Source: Massilia litorea
Lineage (GTDB): Bacteria > Pseudomonadota > Gammaproteobacteria > Burkholderiales > Burkholderiaceae_D
Assembly (NCBI RefSeq): GCF_015101885.1
Contig: NZ_CP062941.1
Span: 4,650,001 to 4,714,000 of the forward strand
DNA length: 64,000 nucleotides
Direction of reading: 5' to 3'
This document shows, one piece after another, positions 12,020 through 20,472 of this stretch (within the stretch, counting starts at the first letter, position 1; each line of letters opens with the position of its first letter). The translations under genes and the position numbers were made by a program. The notes below the pieces were generated by a model, which did no database searches, was not told the DNA's origin, and saw only the letters and a list, made by a program, of their open reading frames with translations.

Positions 12020-14236
12020 TTGAAGTCCAGTCCGATCGTTCCCATGTCCGCGGCGCCCCTGGTAGACCTGCAATCCTGCGCGGACGAGCCGATTCACATT
12101 CCCGGATTCATCCAGCCCCACGGCTTCCTGCTGTTCTTCGGGCTGGACGGCAGCGTGGAAGGCTGGAGCGCGAACATCCCGGCCGAACTGGCGAACCTGC
12201 AAGCCGGCCAGCATTTCGACCACCTGCCCCTGCCGGCGCTGGCCGCCGAGCTGATCGAAGAATGCGTGGCCGGCCAGGTCGACGGCGAATGCGCGCCGGC
12301 CTTTATCGCCGTCGAGCTGGGCAAGGTCCAGTACGACTGCATCGTGCACGCCACGCATGGCCGCGTCATCGCCGAATTCGAATCGCGCCACGTGCCCGCC
12401 GACACGGTCGCCCTGTTCGCCGTCAAGGCGCACAGCTCGATCGAACGCGTGCGGCGCCAGAAGAGCATCGACACCCTGCTGGAAACCGCCGTGCGCCAGG
12501 TGCGCGAATTCACCGGCTTCGACCGCGTCATGGCCTACCGCTTCCGCGAAGACGACAGCGGCGACGTCGTGGCCGAAGCGCGCCGCGAGGACCTGACGCC
12601 GTACGTCGGCCAGCGCTACCCGGCAGGCGACATCCCGGCCCAGGCGCGCCGCATGTACATCCTCACGACCCTGCGCATGATCGCCGATGTCGGCTACCAG
12701 CCGGTGCCGATGCTGGGCGCGCCCGGCGCGCTGCCGCTCGACATGAGCTACGGCGTGCTGCGCAGCGTCTCCCCGGTCCACATCGAATACCTGCAGAACA
12801 TGGGCGTGGGCGCGTCGATGAGCGTCTCGATCGTGATCAACGGCCGCCTGTGGGGCCTGCTGGCCTGCCACCACATGGCGCCGAAACAGGTGCCCTACTC
12901 GATCCGCATGGCGGCCGACGTGCTGGCCCAGGTGATGGCCTCGACCATCCAGAGCATCGAGGCGCGCCGGGATGCCGAGCAGGTCGAGCAGGCCGCGCGC
13001 GTGCGCACCAGCCTGGTCGAGTCGCTGCTGATCGACGAGGAACCGCTCGACGCCCTCGCCCGGCATGCCGAGGCCTTGCAGGAAGCGACCGGCTCGCATG
13101 CCTTGGTCTGCGTCCACAACGGCAAAGTCATCAGCTTCGGCGCGATCGAACGCGCCACGGCCGAGGCCATCGTGCGCTCGCTCCCGCTGGATGCCAGCGA
13201 CCTGGTCGTACGCGATGCGCTGGACGAATGGCCGGTGGACGTGCAGCCGGTCATCGGCAAATGGGTCGGGATGCTGGCCCTGCCCTTCGACCCGCCCGGC
13301 GGCGGCTGGTGCCTGCTGCTGCGCACCGAACAGATCGAACAGGTGGCCTGGGCCGGACGCCCGGAAAAGACGAGCAGCCACGGTCCGCTGGGCGCGCGCC
13401 TGACCCCGCGCGGGTCCTTCGACGCCTGGCACGAAACCGTACGCGGACGCGCCCAGCCCTGGGAAGCGCCGGTGCAGTCGAATGCGCGGCTGATGCTGTC
13501 CGAACTGCTGCGCGCCTCGAACGCACGCCGCGCCCAGACCGAATCGACCCGCGCCCAGCTGCTGGCCATGCTGGGCCACGACCTGCGCGATCCGCTCCAT
13601 TCGATCAACATGGCCGGCACCCTGCTCGAGCGCGGCAATGGCAATGGCAATGCGCAGCCGTCGCTGGGCAAGCGGATCCAGTCCTCGAGCAATCGCATGC
13701 AGCGCCTGATCGGCCAGGTGCTCGACATGAGCCGCATCGACGGCGGCCTGGGCCTGGGCATGACGCTCGATCCGATCGACCTGGCCTCGCTCACCGAAGA
13801 CCTGGTCGACGAGATGCGCCTGGCTTATCCGACGATCAGCTACGAATATGCGAGCCCCGGCCCGACCATGGTGCGCGCCGACGCCGGGCGCATGGCGCAG
13901 GTGCTGTCGAACTTGCTGAGCAATGCGCGCCACCACGGGCAGGTCGGGCATCCGATCCGGGTGGCCCTGCACGCCGCCGCCGGCTGGGCGACACTCGAGG
14001 TCGCGAACAAGGGTTCGCCGATTGCCGACGACCTGGCGGCCACCCTGTTCAACCCATTCAAGCGCAGTTCCCTGCACAATCCGCTGAACCGCACCGGCAT
14101 GGGGCTGGGCCTGTACATCGTCGCCACCATCGTGCGCGAGCACGAGGGCGAGATCAGCTACCGCCACGAAAACGGCCAGGTGATCTTCAGCGTGAAGCTG
14201 CCGCTGGCCGAGACCGAGCGCGCCGGCCCGACGTAG
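12020..14236 (+). CDS. Bacteriophytochrome sensor histidine kinase
   Basis: Red/far-red photoreceptor kinase binding a bilin. Domains in order: PAS_2 (about 1-115), GAF (about 130-300), PHY (about 310-490), HisKA with phospho-acceptor His near residue 520 (GHDLRDPL), and HATPase (about 620-735). The biliverdin-attachment cysteine is present at residue 20, ahead of DEPIHIPG. The GAF chromophore motif reads PAGDIP, where PASDIP is usual. The PHY tongue motif PRGSF is present. The start TTG 12020 has AAGGGA 6-7 bp upstream; ATG 12044 in the same frame is the alternative. No response regulator or haem oxygenase gene is adjacent. The stop codon lies inside a dispersed repeat. Confidence 0.93.
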   Translation: MKSSPIVPMSAAPLVDLQSCADEPIHIPGFIQPHGFLLFFGLDGSVEGWSANIPAELANLQAGQHFDHLPLPALAAELIEECVAGQVDGECAPAFIAVELGKVQYDCIVHATHGRVIAEFESRHVPADTVALFAVKAHSSIERVRRQKSIDTLLETAVRQVREFTGFDRVMAYRFREDDSGDVVAEARREDLTPYVGQRYPAGDIPAQARRMYILTTLRMIADVGYQPVPMLGAPGALPLDMSYGVLRSVSPVHIEYLQNMGVGASMSVSIVINGRLWGLLACHHMAPKQVPYSIRMAADVLAQVMASTIQSIEARRDAEQVEQAARVRTSLVESLLIDEEPLDALARHAEALQEATGSHALVCVHNGKVISFGAIERATAEAIVRSLPLDASDLVVRDALDEWPVDVQPVIGKWVGMLALPFDPPGGGWCLLLRTEQIEQVAWAGRPEKTSSHGPLGARLTPRGSFDAWHETVRGRAQPWEAPVQSNARLMLSELLRASNARRAQTESTRAQLLAMLGHDLRDPLHSINMAGTLLERGNGNGNAQPSLGKRIQSSSNRMQRLIGQVLDMSRIDGGLGLGMTLDPIDLASLTEDLVDEMRLAYPTISYEYASPGPTMVRADAGRMAQVLSNLLSNARHHGQVGHPIRVALHAAAGWATLEVANKGSPIADDLAATLFNPFKRSSLHNPLNRTGMGLGLYIVATIVREHEGEISYRHENGQVIFSVKLPLAETERAGPT

Positions 14237-14377
14237 GGTGGGCACTCCGTGCCCACGCGGTTTCACCGCTCGTTTTGTGGCAACGCGCAATGCGTGACGT
14301 GACGCATGCGCACCATCAATTGCAATGCCGCCGCCGCTCATGTGCCGTACCGCGTGGGCACGGAGTGCCCACCCTAC
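14233..14377. repeat. Inverted-repeat element, GGGTGGGC family
   Basis: Two perfect 29-bp arms, 14233-14261 and 14349-14377, around an 87-bp centre. Each arm is self-complementary (GTGGGCAC-TCC-GTGCCCAC), so the element can form a cruciform. The left arm supplies the TAG stop of the bacteriophytochrome gene. Related arms occur at 7512 and 18671-18783. No open reading frame lies inside. Probably a non-autonomous repeat. Confidence 0.85.
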
Positions 14378-14428
14378 AAGGGTGGGTCCCGTGTTAGGCT
14401 AGCAACATGCCAACAGAATAGTCGCTGC

Positions 14429-15037
14429 ATGACCCTTATCAAGTTCATCGAAATCATGGCCATCCTGGTCGGGGCGTTTTCCGGCTTCATCGAGGCGCGC
14501 CGCAAGCGCATGGACCTGGTCGGCGTGTTCACGGTCGCCTTCATCGCCGCTTTCGGCGGCGGCACCCTGCGCGACATCCTGCTCGACCGCCGTCCGCTGT
14601 TCTGGGTCACGCACCAGGAATACGCGATCCTGATCTTCGTGCTGGCCCTGATCGCCTCCCCCCTCATCCGCACCCTGCGCCACATGGTGTCCGAACGCCT
14701 GATCGTGATCGCCGACGCCGTCGGCCTCGGCCTGTTCTCGATCGCCGGGGTGTCCTCTGCCCTGGACGCCAACATGCCGCTCTTCATCGCGTCGATGATG
14801 GGCGTGATCACGGGGATTTTCGGCGGCGTGCTGCGCGACATCGTCTGCAACGAGGTGCCGATGGTGTTCCGGGACGGCAAACCGTACGCGATCTGCGCCT
14901 TCCTCGGGAACTGGATGTTCCTGCTGATGGGACTGTACACGAGCGTGTCGCACGACTTCGCGCTGTGGACCAGCGCGCTCTTCATCAGCGTGCTGCGGCT
15001 GGTCACCTGGAAATTCGACATTCAAATGGGGCGTTGA
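14429..15037 (+). CDS. TRIC-type (UPF0126) membrane protein
   Basis: Inner-membrane protein of 202 residues with about seven hydrophobic segments. It shows the two internal repeats of the UPF0126/TRIC family: the glycine-rich motif FGGGTLRDILLDRRP in the first half and FGGVLRDIVCNEVPMVF in the second. Bacterial members form trimeric monovalent-cation channels, and some (YicG, YadS) are implicated in glycine uptake, so the substrate is open. The start ATG 14429 gives a normal N-terminus. It converges on glnB, with a perfect hairpin between that contains the stop codon in its loop. Confidence 0.88.
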   Translation: MTLIKFIEIMAILVGAFSGFIEARRKRMDLVGVFTVAFIAAFGGGTLRDILLDRRPLFWVTHQEYAILIFVLALIASPLIRTLRHMVSERLIVIADAVGLGLFSIAGVSSALDANMPLFIASMMGVITGIFGGVLRDIVCNEVPMVFRDGKPYAICAFLGNWMFLLMGLYTSVSHDFALWTSALFISVLRLVTWKFDIQMGR

Positions 15038-15051
15038 CCGCCCCATTTGAA
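15021..15051. terminator. Hairpin between convergent genes
   Basis: Perfect 13-bp stem TTCAAATGGGGCG/CGCCCCATTTGAA with a 5-nt loop. The stop of the membrane-protein gene lies in the loop, and the P-II gene ends 7 bp further on. There is no U tract, so it may work as a shared RNA end or stabiliser rather than a classic intrinsic terminator. Confidence 0.6.
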
Positions 15052-15057
15052 CTGGTA

Positions 15058-15423
<366 letters not shown>

Positions 15424-17478
15424 TTATTGTTGGTCGGGGATGTTCGCCAGGTCGTCGAGCCAGACCGTCGCTTCCGAGTCGCTCGGGGCGCGCCAGTCGC
15501 CGCGCGGCGAGAGCGAGCCGCCGTTGCCGACCTTCGGGCCGTTCGGCACGCAGCTGCGTTTGAACTGGCTGGTCTTGAAGAAGCGGAACAGGAAGATCGA
15601 CAGGTTGCGCTTGATCGCGTCGAGTTCGTATTCGTTGCGCGCGCCATGCTCGTCCGGCCAGCGGCCCTCGTTCTTCGAGCGCCAGGCCGAATACGAAAGA
15701 AACGCTACTTTCGACGGCGTGAAGCCGTAGCGCAGGATGTAGTACAAATTAAAATCCTGCAGCTCGTAGGGGCCGATCACGCTTTCCGTGATCTGGGCCG
15801 GCTTGTCGTCGCCTTCTTTTCCCGGCACGAGTTCCGGGCTGATCTCGGTGCCGAGCACGTTCAGCAGCACTTCCGCCCCGCCCTTCACGACGGCCCCGGT
15901 TTCGGCGACCCAGCGCACCAGGTGCGTGATCAGGGTCTTCGGCACGCTGGCGTTCACGTTGTAGTGCGACATGTGGTCGCCCACGCCATAGGTGCACCAG
16001 CCCAGCGCCAGCTCCGACAGGTCGCCGGTGCCGATCACGATCGCGCCCAGGTGGTTCGCGAGCCGGAACAGGTGGTTCGTACGCTCGCCCGCCTGCACGT
16101 TCTCGAAGGTGACGTCGTACTGCTCCTTGCCTTCGGCATAGGGGTGGCCGAGGTCCTTCAGCATCTGCAGGCAGCTCGGGCGGATGTCGATCTCCTTCGC
16201 GCTGCAGCCGACCACTTCCATCAGCGCGTGCGCCTGCTGCAGGGTGCGGCCGCTGGTGGCGAAGCCGGGCATCGTGTAGGCCAGGATGTTCGTGCGCGGC
16301 AGGCCCAGGCGGTCCATGGCGGCGGCGCAGACCAGCAGCGCGTGGGTCGAATCGAGCCCGCCGGAGACGCCGATCACCACCTTCTGGATCCCGCTCGAGG
16401 ACAGGCGCTGGATCAGGGCCTGCACCTGAATGTTGTAGACCTCGGTGCAGCGCTCGTCGCGCAGCGCGCGGTCGGCCGGCACATAGGGGAAGCGCTCGAT
16501 CTCGCGGTTCAGGGGCAGCGTGGTCTCGAAGGGCAGCGCCAGTTTCACGCGCTGGACGCGGAAACTCGCCACTTCCTGCGCATGGCGGCGCGCCGACTGG
16601 GCGAAGGTGGTGGCGCGCATGCGCTCCTGCGACAGGCGTTCCAGGTCGACGTCGGCGAAAATGATGTGCGACTCGTCCAGAAAACGTGCCGATTCGGCCA
16701 GCATCTCGCCTTTTTCGTAGATGATGGCCTGGCCGTCCCAGGCCATGTCGGTGGTCGATTCGCCGCGCCCGGCCGAGGTGTACAGATAGGCGGCCATGCA
16801 GCGCGCCGACTGCTGGCTGACCAGCTGGTGGCGGTAGGTGCTTTTCCCGACGAGAACGTTCGAAGCCGACAGGTTCACCAGCACCGTCGCGCCGGCCATC
16901 GCCGCGAACGAGGACGGCGGCACCGGCACCCAGACGTCTTCGCAGATCTCGACGTGGAAGCGCAGCAGCGGCAGGTTCTCGACCTCGAACACCTGGTTCG
17001 GGCCGAAAGGAACCGACTCTCCGAACAGTTCGATTGCGTCGACGGCGGCGCATTCGGCCGCAGAGAATTGGCGCGATTCGTAGAATTCGCCGTAGTTCGG
17101 CAGGAAGCTTTTCGGCACCAGGCCCAGCACGCGTCCGCTCGCGACCACGGCCGCACAATTGAACAGCTGGTGATTGACCCGCAGGGGCAGGCCCACTACC
17201 ATCGCCACAGGCAGCGTGTTCGATGCCTCCACGACGGCCGCCAGCGCTTCCTCGCAGGCGTCGAGCAAGGCCTTCTGGTGGAACAGGTCGTCGCAGCTGT
17301 AGGCGGACAGGCCCAGTTCCGGGAACGCGACCAGGGCCGCGCCCTGCTCTGCGGCCTGGCGCGCGAGGGCCACGGTCTGCTCGACGTTATAGGCCGGGTC
17401 GGCGATGCGGCAACGAGGAATGGCCACGGCCACGCGCGCGAATCCGTGGGAATAGAGATTGAAAAATCGGTTGTTCAT
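15424..17478 (-). CDS. nadE: Glutamine-dependent NAD+ synthetase
   Basis: Converts deamido-NAD to NAD+ using ATP and ammonia drawn from glutamine. The 684 residues combine an N-terminal carbon-nitrogen hydrolase domain (residues 1-290) and a C-terminal synthetase domain. In the first domain the nucleophile Cys is near 178 in EICEDVWVP and a Glu is near 50 in FPELGLSAY. In the second, the ATP P-loop [13 protein letters not shown] is near residue 370. This long glutaminase-fused form resembles the mycobacterial type rather than the short ammonia-only enzyme. The start ATG 17478 is divergent from the next gene, only 30 bp away. glnB follows downstream. Confidence 0.96.
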   Translation of the reverse strand: MNNRFFNLYSHGFARVAVAIPRCRIADPAYNVEQTVALARQAAEQGAALVAFPELGLSAYSCDDLFHQKALLDACEEALAAVVEASNTLPVAMVVGLPLRVNHQLFNCAAVVASGRVLGLVPKSFLPNYGEFYESRQFSAAECAAVDAIELFGESVPFGPNQVFEVENLPLLRFHVEICEDVWVPVPPSSFAAMAGATVLVNLSASNVLVGKSTYRHQLVSQQSARCMAAYLYTSAGRGESTTDMAWDGQAIIYEKGEMLAESARFLDESHIIFADVDLERLSQERMRATTFAQSARRHAQEVASFRVQRVKLALPFETTLPLNREIERFPYVPADRALRDERCTEVYNIQVQALIQRLSSSGIQKVVIGVSGGLDSTHALLVCAAAMDRLGLPRTNILAYTMPGFATSGRTLQQAHALMEVVGCSAKEIDIRPSCLQMLKDLGHPYAEGKEQYDVTFENVQAGERTNHLFRLANHLGAIVIGTGDLSELALGWCTYGVGDHMSHYNVNASVPKTLITHLVRWVAETGAVVKGGAEVLLNVLGTEISPELVPGKEGDDKPAQITESVIGPYELQDFNLYYILRYGFTPSKVAFLSYSAWRSKNEGRWPDEHGARNEYELDAIKRNLSIFLFRFFKTSQFKRSCVPNGPKVGNGGSLSPRGDWRAPSDSEATVWLDDLANIPDQQ

Positions 17479-17508
17479 GTAGTGCCCTGAATAGGTATAA
17501 GAGCAATT

Positions 17509-18657
17509 TTGAATTATCGCACGCATATCGCTTCTTCCCTGTCCGAGATCGGCGAACAAGCCTGGAATGGCCTGCTGGCGCAGCAGGAGGAAGCCAACCC
17601 CTTCCTTTCCTACGCCTTCCTGCATGCGCTGCACGAATCCGGCAGCGCCGCCCCCGAGACCGGCTGGCAGCCGCAATACATCGCGCTCTATGAGGACGTG
17701 GCAGGGCGCGGCGCCACGCTGGCCGCGGCCCTGCCGCTGTACGTGAAAGGCCACTCCTACGGCGAATACGTGTTCGACTGGGCCTGGGCCGACGCCTACC
17801 AGCGCCATGGGCTCGACTATTACCCGAAGCTGCTGGCCGCCGTCCCCTTCACGCCGGTCGCCGGTCCGCGCCTGCTGGCGGTCGACGATGCGGCGCGCGC
17901 GGCGCTGATCGCCGTCCTGAAAGCGACCCAGCGCGCGACCGAGGTGTCGTCGACCCACATCCTGTTCCCGCCGGAAGCGCATGCGCGCCAGTTGCAGGAG
18001 GCCGGCTTCATGCTCAGGAGCGGCGTGCAGTTCCACTGGCTCAATCCGGGCTATGCGGACTTCGAGGAGTTCCTCGCCACGCTGGAGCAAAAAAAGCGCA
18101 AGAACATCCGCGCGGAGCGGAGAAAAGTGCGCGAAGCCGGCGTGACCCTGCGCCGCGTGCGCGGTGCGGACGCGACGGACGCCGACTGGAAGCTGTTCAA
18201 CCGCTGCTACCGCCACACCTATGCCGCGCACTATTCGACGCCCTACCTGAACCTGGATTTCTTCCGCCGCATCGGCAGGACCATGCCGGACAATATCCTG
18301 CTCGTGATCGCCGAGCGCGAAGGCCGGCCGATCGCTTCCTCGCTGGTGATCCACAGTGCCGACACCTTGTACGGCCGCTACTGGGGCGAACTGGAACACG
18401 TGCCCTGCCTGCACTTCGAGGCCGCCTATTATCAACCGCTCGAGTTCTGCATCGAGCAAGGCATCAAGACCTTCGAGGGCGGCGCCCAGGGCGAACACAA
18501 GATGGCGCGCGGCTTCCTGCCGACGCGCACCTTCTCGGCGCACTGGCTGGCGCATCCCTCGTTCGCCGACGCGATCGAACGCTTCCTCGAGCGGGAAGCG
18601 GGCGGGATCGATGATTACATCAGTGAGCTCAATGAAAGGAACCCATTCAAGGGCTAG
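17509..18657 (+). CDS. FemAB/GNAT-like protein (DUF482 family)
   Basis: A 382-residue cytoplasmic protein of the family once called DUF482, annotated as a GNAT-fold or peptidoglycan-type N-acyltransferase of unknown substrate. Seen: the early conserved stretch [16 protein letters not shown], a central [15 protein letters not shown] basic region, the sequence [20 protein letters not shown], and the end motif [16 protein letters not shown], all typical of the family. It begins with TTG 17509; no ATG lies near and a weak AAGAG site precedes it. It is divergent from nadE and ends just before a repeat element. Confidence 0.85.
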   Translation: MNYRTHIASSLSEIGEQAWNGLLAQQEEANPFLSYAFLHALHESGSAAPETGWQPQYIALYEDVAGRGATLAAALPLYVKGHSYGEYVFDWAWADAYQRHGLDYYPKLLAAVPFTPVAGPRLLAVDDAARAALIAVLKATQRATEVSSTHILFPPEAHARQLQEAGFMLRSGVQFHWLNPGYADFEEFLATLEQKKRKNIRAERRKVREAGVTLRRVRGADATDADWKLFNRCYRHTYAAHYSTPYLNLDFFRRIGRTMPDNILLVIAEREGRPIASSLVIHSADTLYGRYWGELEHVPCLHFEAAYYQPLEFCIEQGIKTFEGGAQGEHKMARGFLPTRTFSAHWLAHPSFADAIERFLEREAGGIDDYISELNERNPFKG

Positions 18658-18670
18658 AACCCGGAGCGCT

Positions 18671-18783
18671 TTGCGTAGGGTGGGCTCCGCCCACGCGGTG
18701 ATACGCACCGGCTCCGTGTTCGTGCGCGATGATCTTGCGGTTACGTATCACCGCGTGGGCGGAGCCCACCCTACGTTACGCAA
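18671..18783. repeat. Inverted-repeat element, GGGTGGGC family (second full copy)
   Basis: Arms at 18671-18705 and 18744-18783 match over about 35 bp, with the right arm carrying a short GTTA insertion. The centre is 38 bp. Core GTAGGGTGGGC-TCC-GCCCACGCGGT is shared with the element at 14233-14377. It separates two convergent genes, and the stop of the minus-strand GNAT gene lies in the right arm. Confidence 0.85.
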
Positions 18784-19303
18784 CTGCCCGTAGTATCGCC
18801 AGCGCGGTCTCCAAGCGCTCAGCCGTCAGAACATAGCGCCCATATGGCACGCTCCTGATCGGCGGCAGGTCGCTATCGCGCTCGAATCCAATCGCCGTGT
18901 ACATCCGCAGCGCCGAGGCCATGACGGGACTCGTATGCAGCCCCACGACCGGCGCGCCCGCGTCGCGTGCGGCTTCCAGGCAGGCCGCAACCAACAGCCG
19001 GCCGATACCGTGGCCGCGCCAATCGGGCGCCACGACCAGCATCCTGATCACCGACCAGTCATCGGGAAAGATCGCACTGCGCGGCCGCCCCGGCCCGACA
19101 TGGACCACCGCACCCGCAATCACGCCATCGCGCTCCGCCACGAACAGGTCGCCATCGCCGGCGAGATCGGCCATCCGTCCGATGCCTCCGATGAAGCTGG
19201 GCCAGTCCGCGTAATGCGCCGCGTACTCGGCAAACGCGGCGCGTGCAATCGCGTTGACGGGATCCTTGTCCGCTGGCGCGAAGCGCCTGACCGCGACCTT
19301 CAT
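18776..19303 (-). CDS. GNAT family N-acetyltransferase
   Basis: A 175-residue acetyltransferase of unknown substrate. The acetyl-CoA-binding motif A is clear (VVAPDWRGHGIGRLL, around residues 90-105), preceded by the beta strand VIRMLVVAP and followed by ALRMYTAIGFERD, the usual C-terminal strand. Its ATG overlaps the stop of the LysR gene by 4 bp (ATGA), so the two form an operon with the regulator first. Its stop lies in a repeat arm. Confidence 0.88.
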   Translation of the reverse strand: MKVAVRRFAPADKDPVNAIARAAFAEYAAHYADWPSFIGGIGRMADLAGDGDLFVAERDGVIAGAVVHVGPGRPRSAIFPDDWSVIRMLVVAPDWRGHGIGRLLVAACLEAARDAGAPVVGLHTSPVMASALRMYTAIGFERDSDLPPIRSVPYGRYVLTAERLETALAILRAVA

Positions 19304-20193
19304 ACGAACAGCGAGGGCTGGCTGTCCGCGTAATCGCGCAACAGGTTCCACACCACCTTCACGCGCCGCAGCCGGTATAAATCGGTCGGCGCCGCCAGCC
19401 AGAACGAGCGCTCGGCGAAGAAGCCCGGCAGCACCGGCACCAGCTTGCCGTCGTCGGGCACCGCATACGGCGGCGCCATCATCAGGCCCATGCCCAGCGC
19501 GGCCGCCTCGATCTGCGCCGTCATGCCCGAGCAGCACAGGCGCCGGCGCGGAGTAAAGCCGAGTTCGTCCAGATAGGACAGCTCGCGGCTGGCCAGGCGG
19601 TCCTGCACGTAGTCGACGAAATAATGCTGGGACAGGTCGGACTGGTGGCGGATCGGCGGATGCCGGGCCAGGTAGTCGGGCGAGGCGTACAGGTAGAAGC
19701 GGAACGAGGCCAGGCGCGTCACCATGTAGCGCCCGGTGGTCGGGGGATCGAGCATCACGCCCAGGTCGGCCTCGCGGTTGGCCAGGTTGGCGAAGCTCGG
19801 CAGCGCCAGCAGATCGATCGTCAGCTCGGGATTGGCGTCGAGCAGGCCGACCAGCAGCGGCGCCACGACCTTTACGCCGAACACCTCCGGCACCCCGAGG
19901 CGCACCACGCCGTGGGCCGCCACTTCCGCCCCGCCGAGCTGCTCGGCCGCAGCCAGGGCCGCGCCTTCCATTGCCTCGGCATGGGGCAGCAGCGCAAGGC
20001 CCATTTCGGTCAGCTCGTAGCCCTCGCGCGAACGGTCGAACAGGGTAGTGCCCAGTTCTTTTTCGAGGCGGTCGATGCGCCGCGCCACCGTCGTGTGCTC
20101 GACATCGAGCCGGCGCGAGGCGCCCGAGAGCGTGCCGGCGCGCGCCAGCTCGAGAAAGAATCGAAGGTCGGTCCACTCAGGCAAGCTATTCAT
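19300..20193 (-). CDS. LysR-type transcriptional regulator
   Basis: A 297-residue LysR regulator. The N-terminal winged helix-turn-helix (FFLELARAGTLSGASRRLDVEHTT, residues 12-35) is canonical, followed by a linker helix and a type 2 periplasmic-binding-like effector domain. ATG 20193 gives the normal family start; the upstream extension to 20370 is low-complexity and ignored. It is divergent from the TonB receptor gene across 279 bp rich in TGCA-containing dyads. It is therefore the likely regulator of the receptor/transporter locus; its effector is unknown. Confidence 0.92.
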   Translation of the reverse strand: MNSLPEWTDLRFFLELARAGTLSGASRRLDVEHTTVARRIDRLEKELGTTLFDRSREGYELTEMGLALLPHAEAMEGAALAAAEQLGGAEVAAHGVVRLGVPEVFGVKVVAPLLVGLLDANPELTIDLLALPSFANLANREADLGVMLDPPTTGRYMVTRLASFRFYLYASPDYLARHPPIRHQSDLSQHYFVDYVQDRLASRELSYLDELGFTPRRRLCCSGMTAQIEAAALGMGLMMAPPYAVPDDGKLVPVLPGFFAERSFWLAAPTDLYRLRRVKVVWNLLRDYADSQPSLFV

Positions 20194-20223
20194 CGGCACA
20201 TTGTTTGATATCAATATCCCTAT

Positions 20224-20239
20224 TGTGCACCAGTGCACA
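20224..20239. promoter_or_regulatory. Dyad TGTGCAC-CA-GTGCACA in LysR/TonB intergenic region
   Basis: Perfect 7-bp inverted repeat with a 2-bp spacer, 30 bp upstream of the LysR start. More TGCA-centred words lie through the same 279-bp region, for example ATGCATG, TTTGCATAACGCA, and TGTGCATCCACGCACA near 20355. This suggests several operator sites. Binding by the adjacent LysR protein is inference. Confidence 0.5.
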
Positions 20240-20472
20240 TTCATCCCGCAATCGATTCCCATATGCATGTTTGAGGGCACACAAATTGTGCAGTTGCAGC
20301 ATTCCACATGCATTTTCCCTCTTTGCATAACGCACCAGACCAGTGCGCCGGCCTGTGCATCCACGCACAAGGGGTGGGCGCATTGTTATCTTTTCAGCCA
20401 GACCGAACCCGTGCACACTGCTCTGCGTGCGATTCCGAACGCATCGCCACCACCATAATTAGGAGACAAGAA

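Noticed and set aside
11624..14341. Long minus-strand open frame over the bacteriophytochrome
   Set aside because: Shadow of a clear sensor-kinase gene. No recognisable motif.
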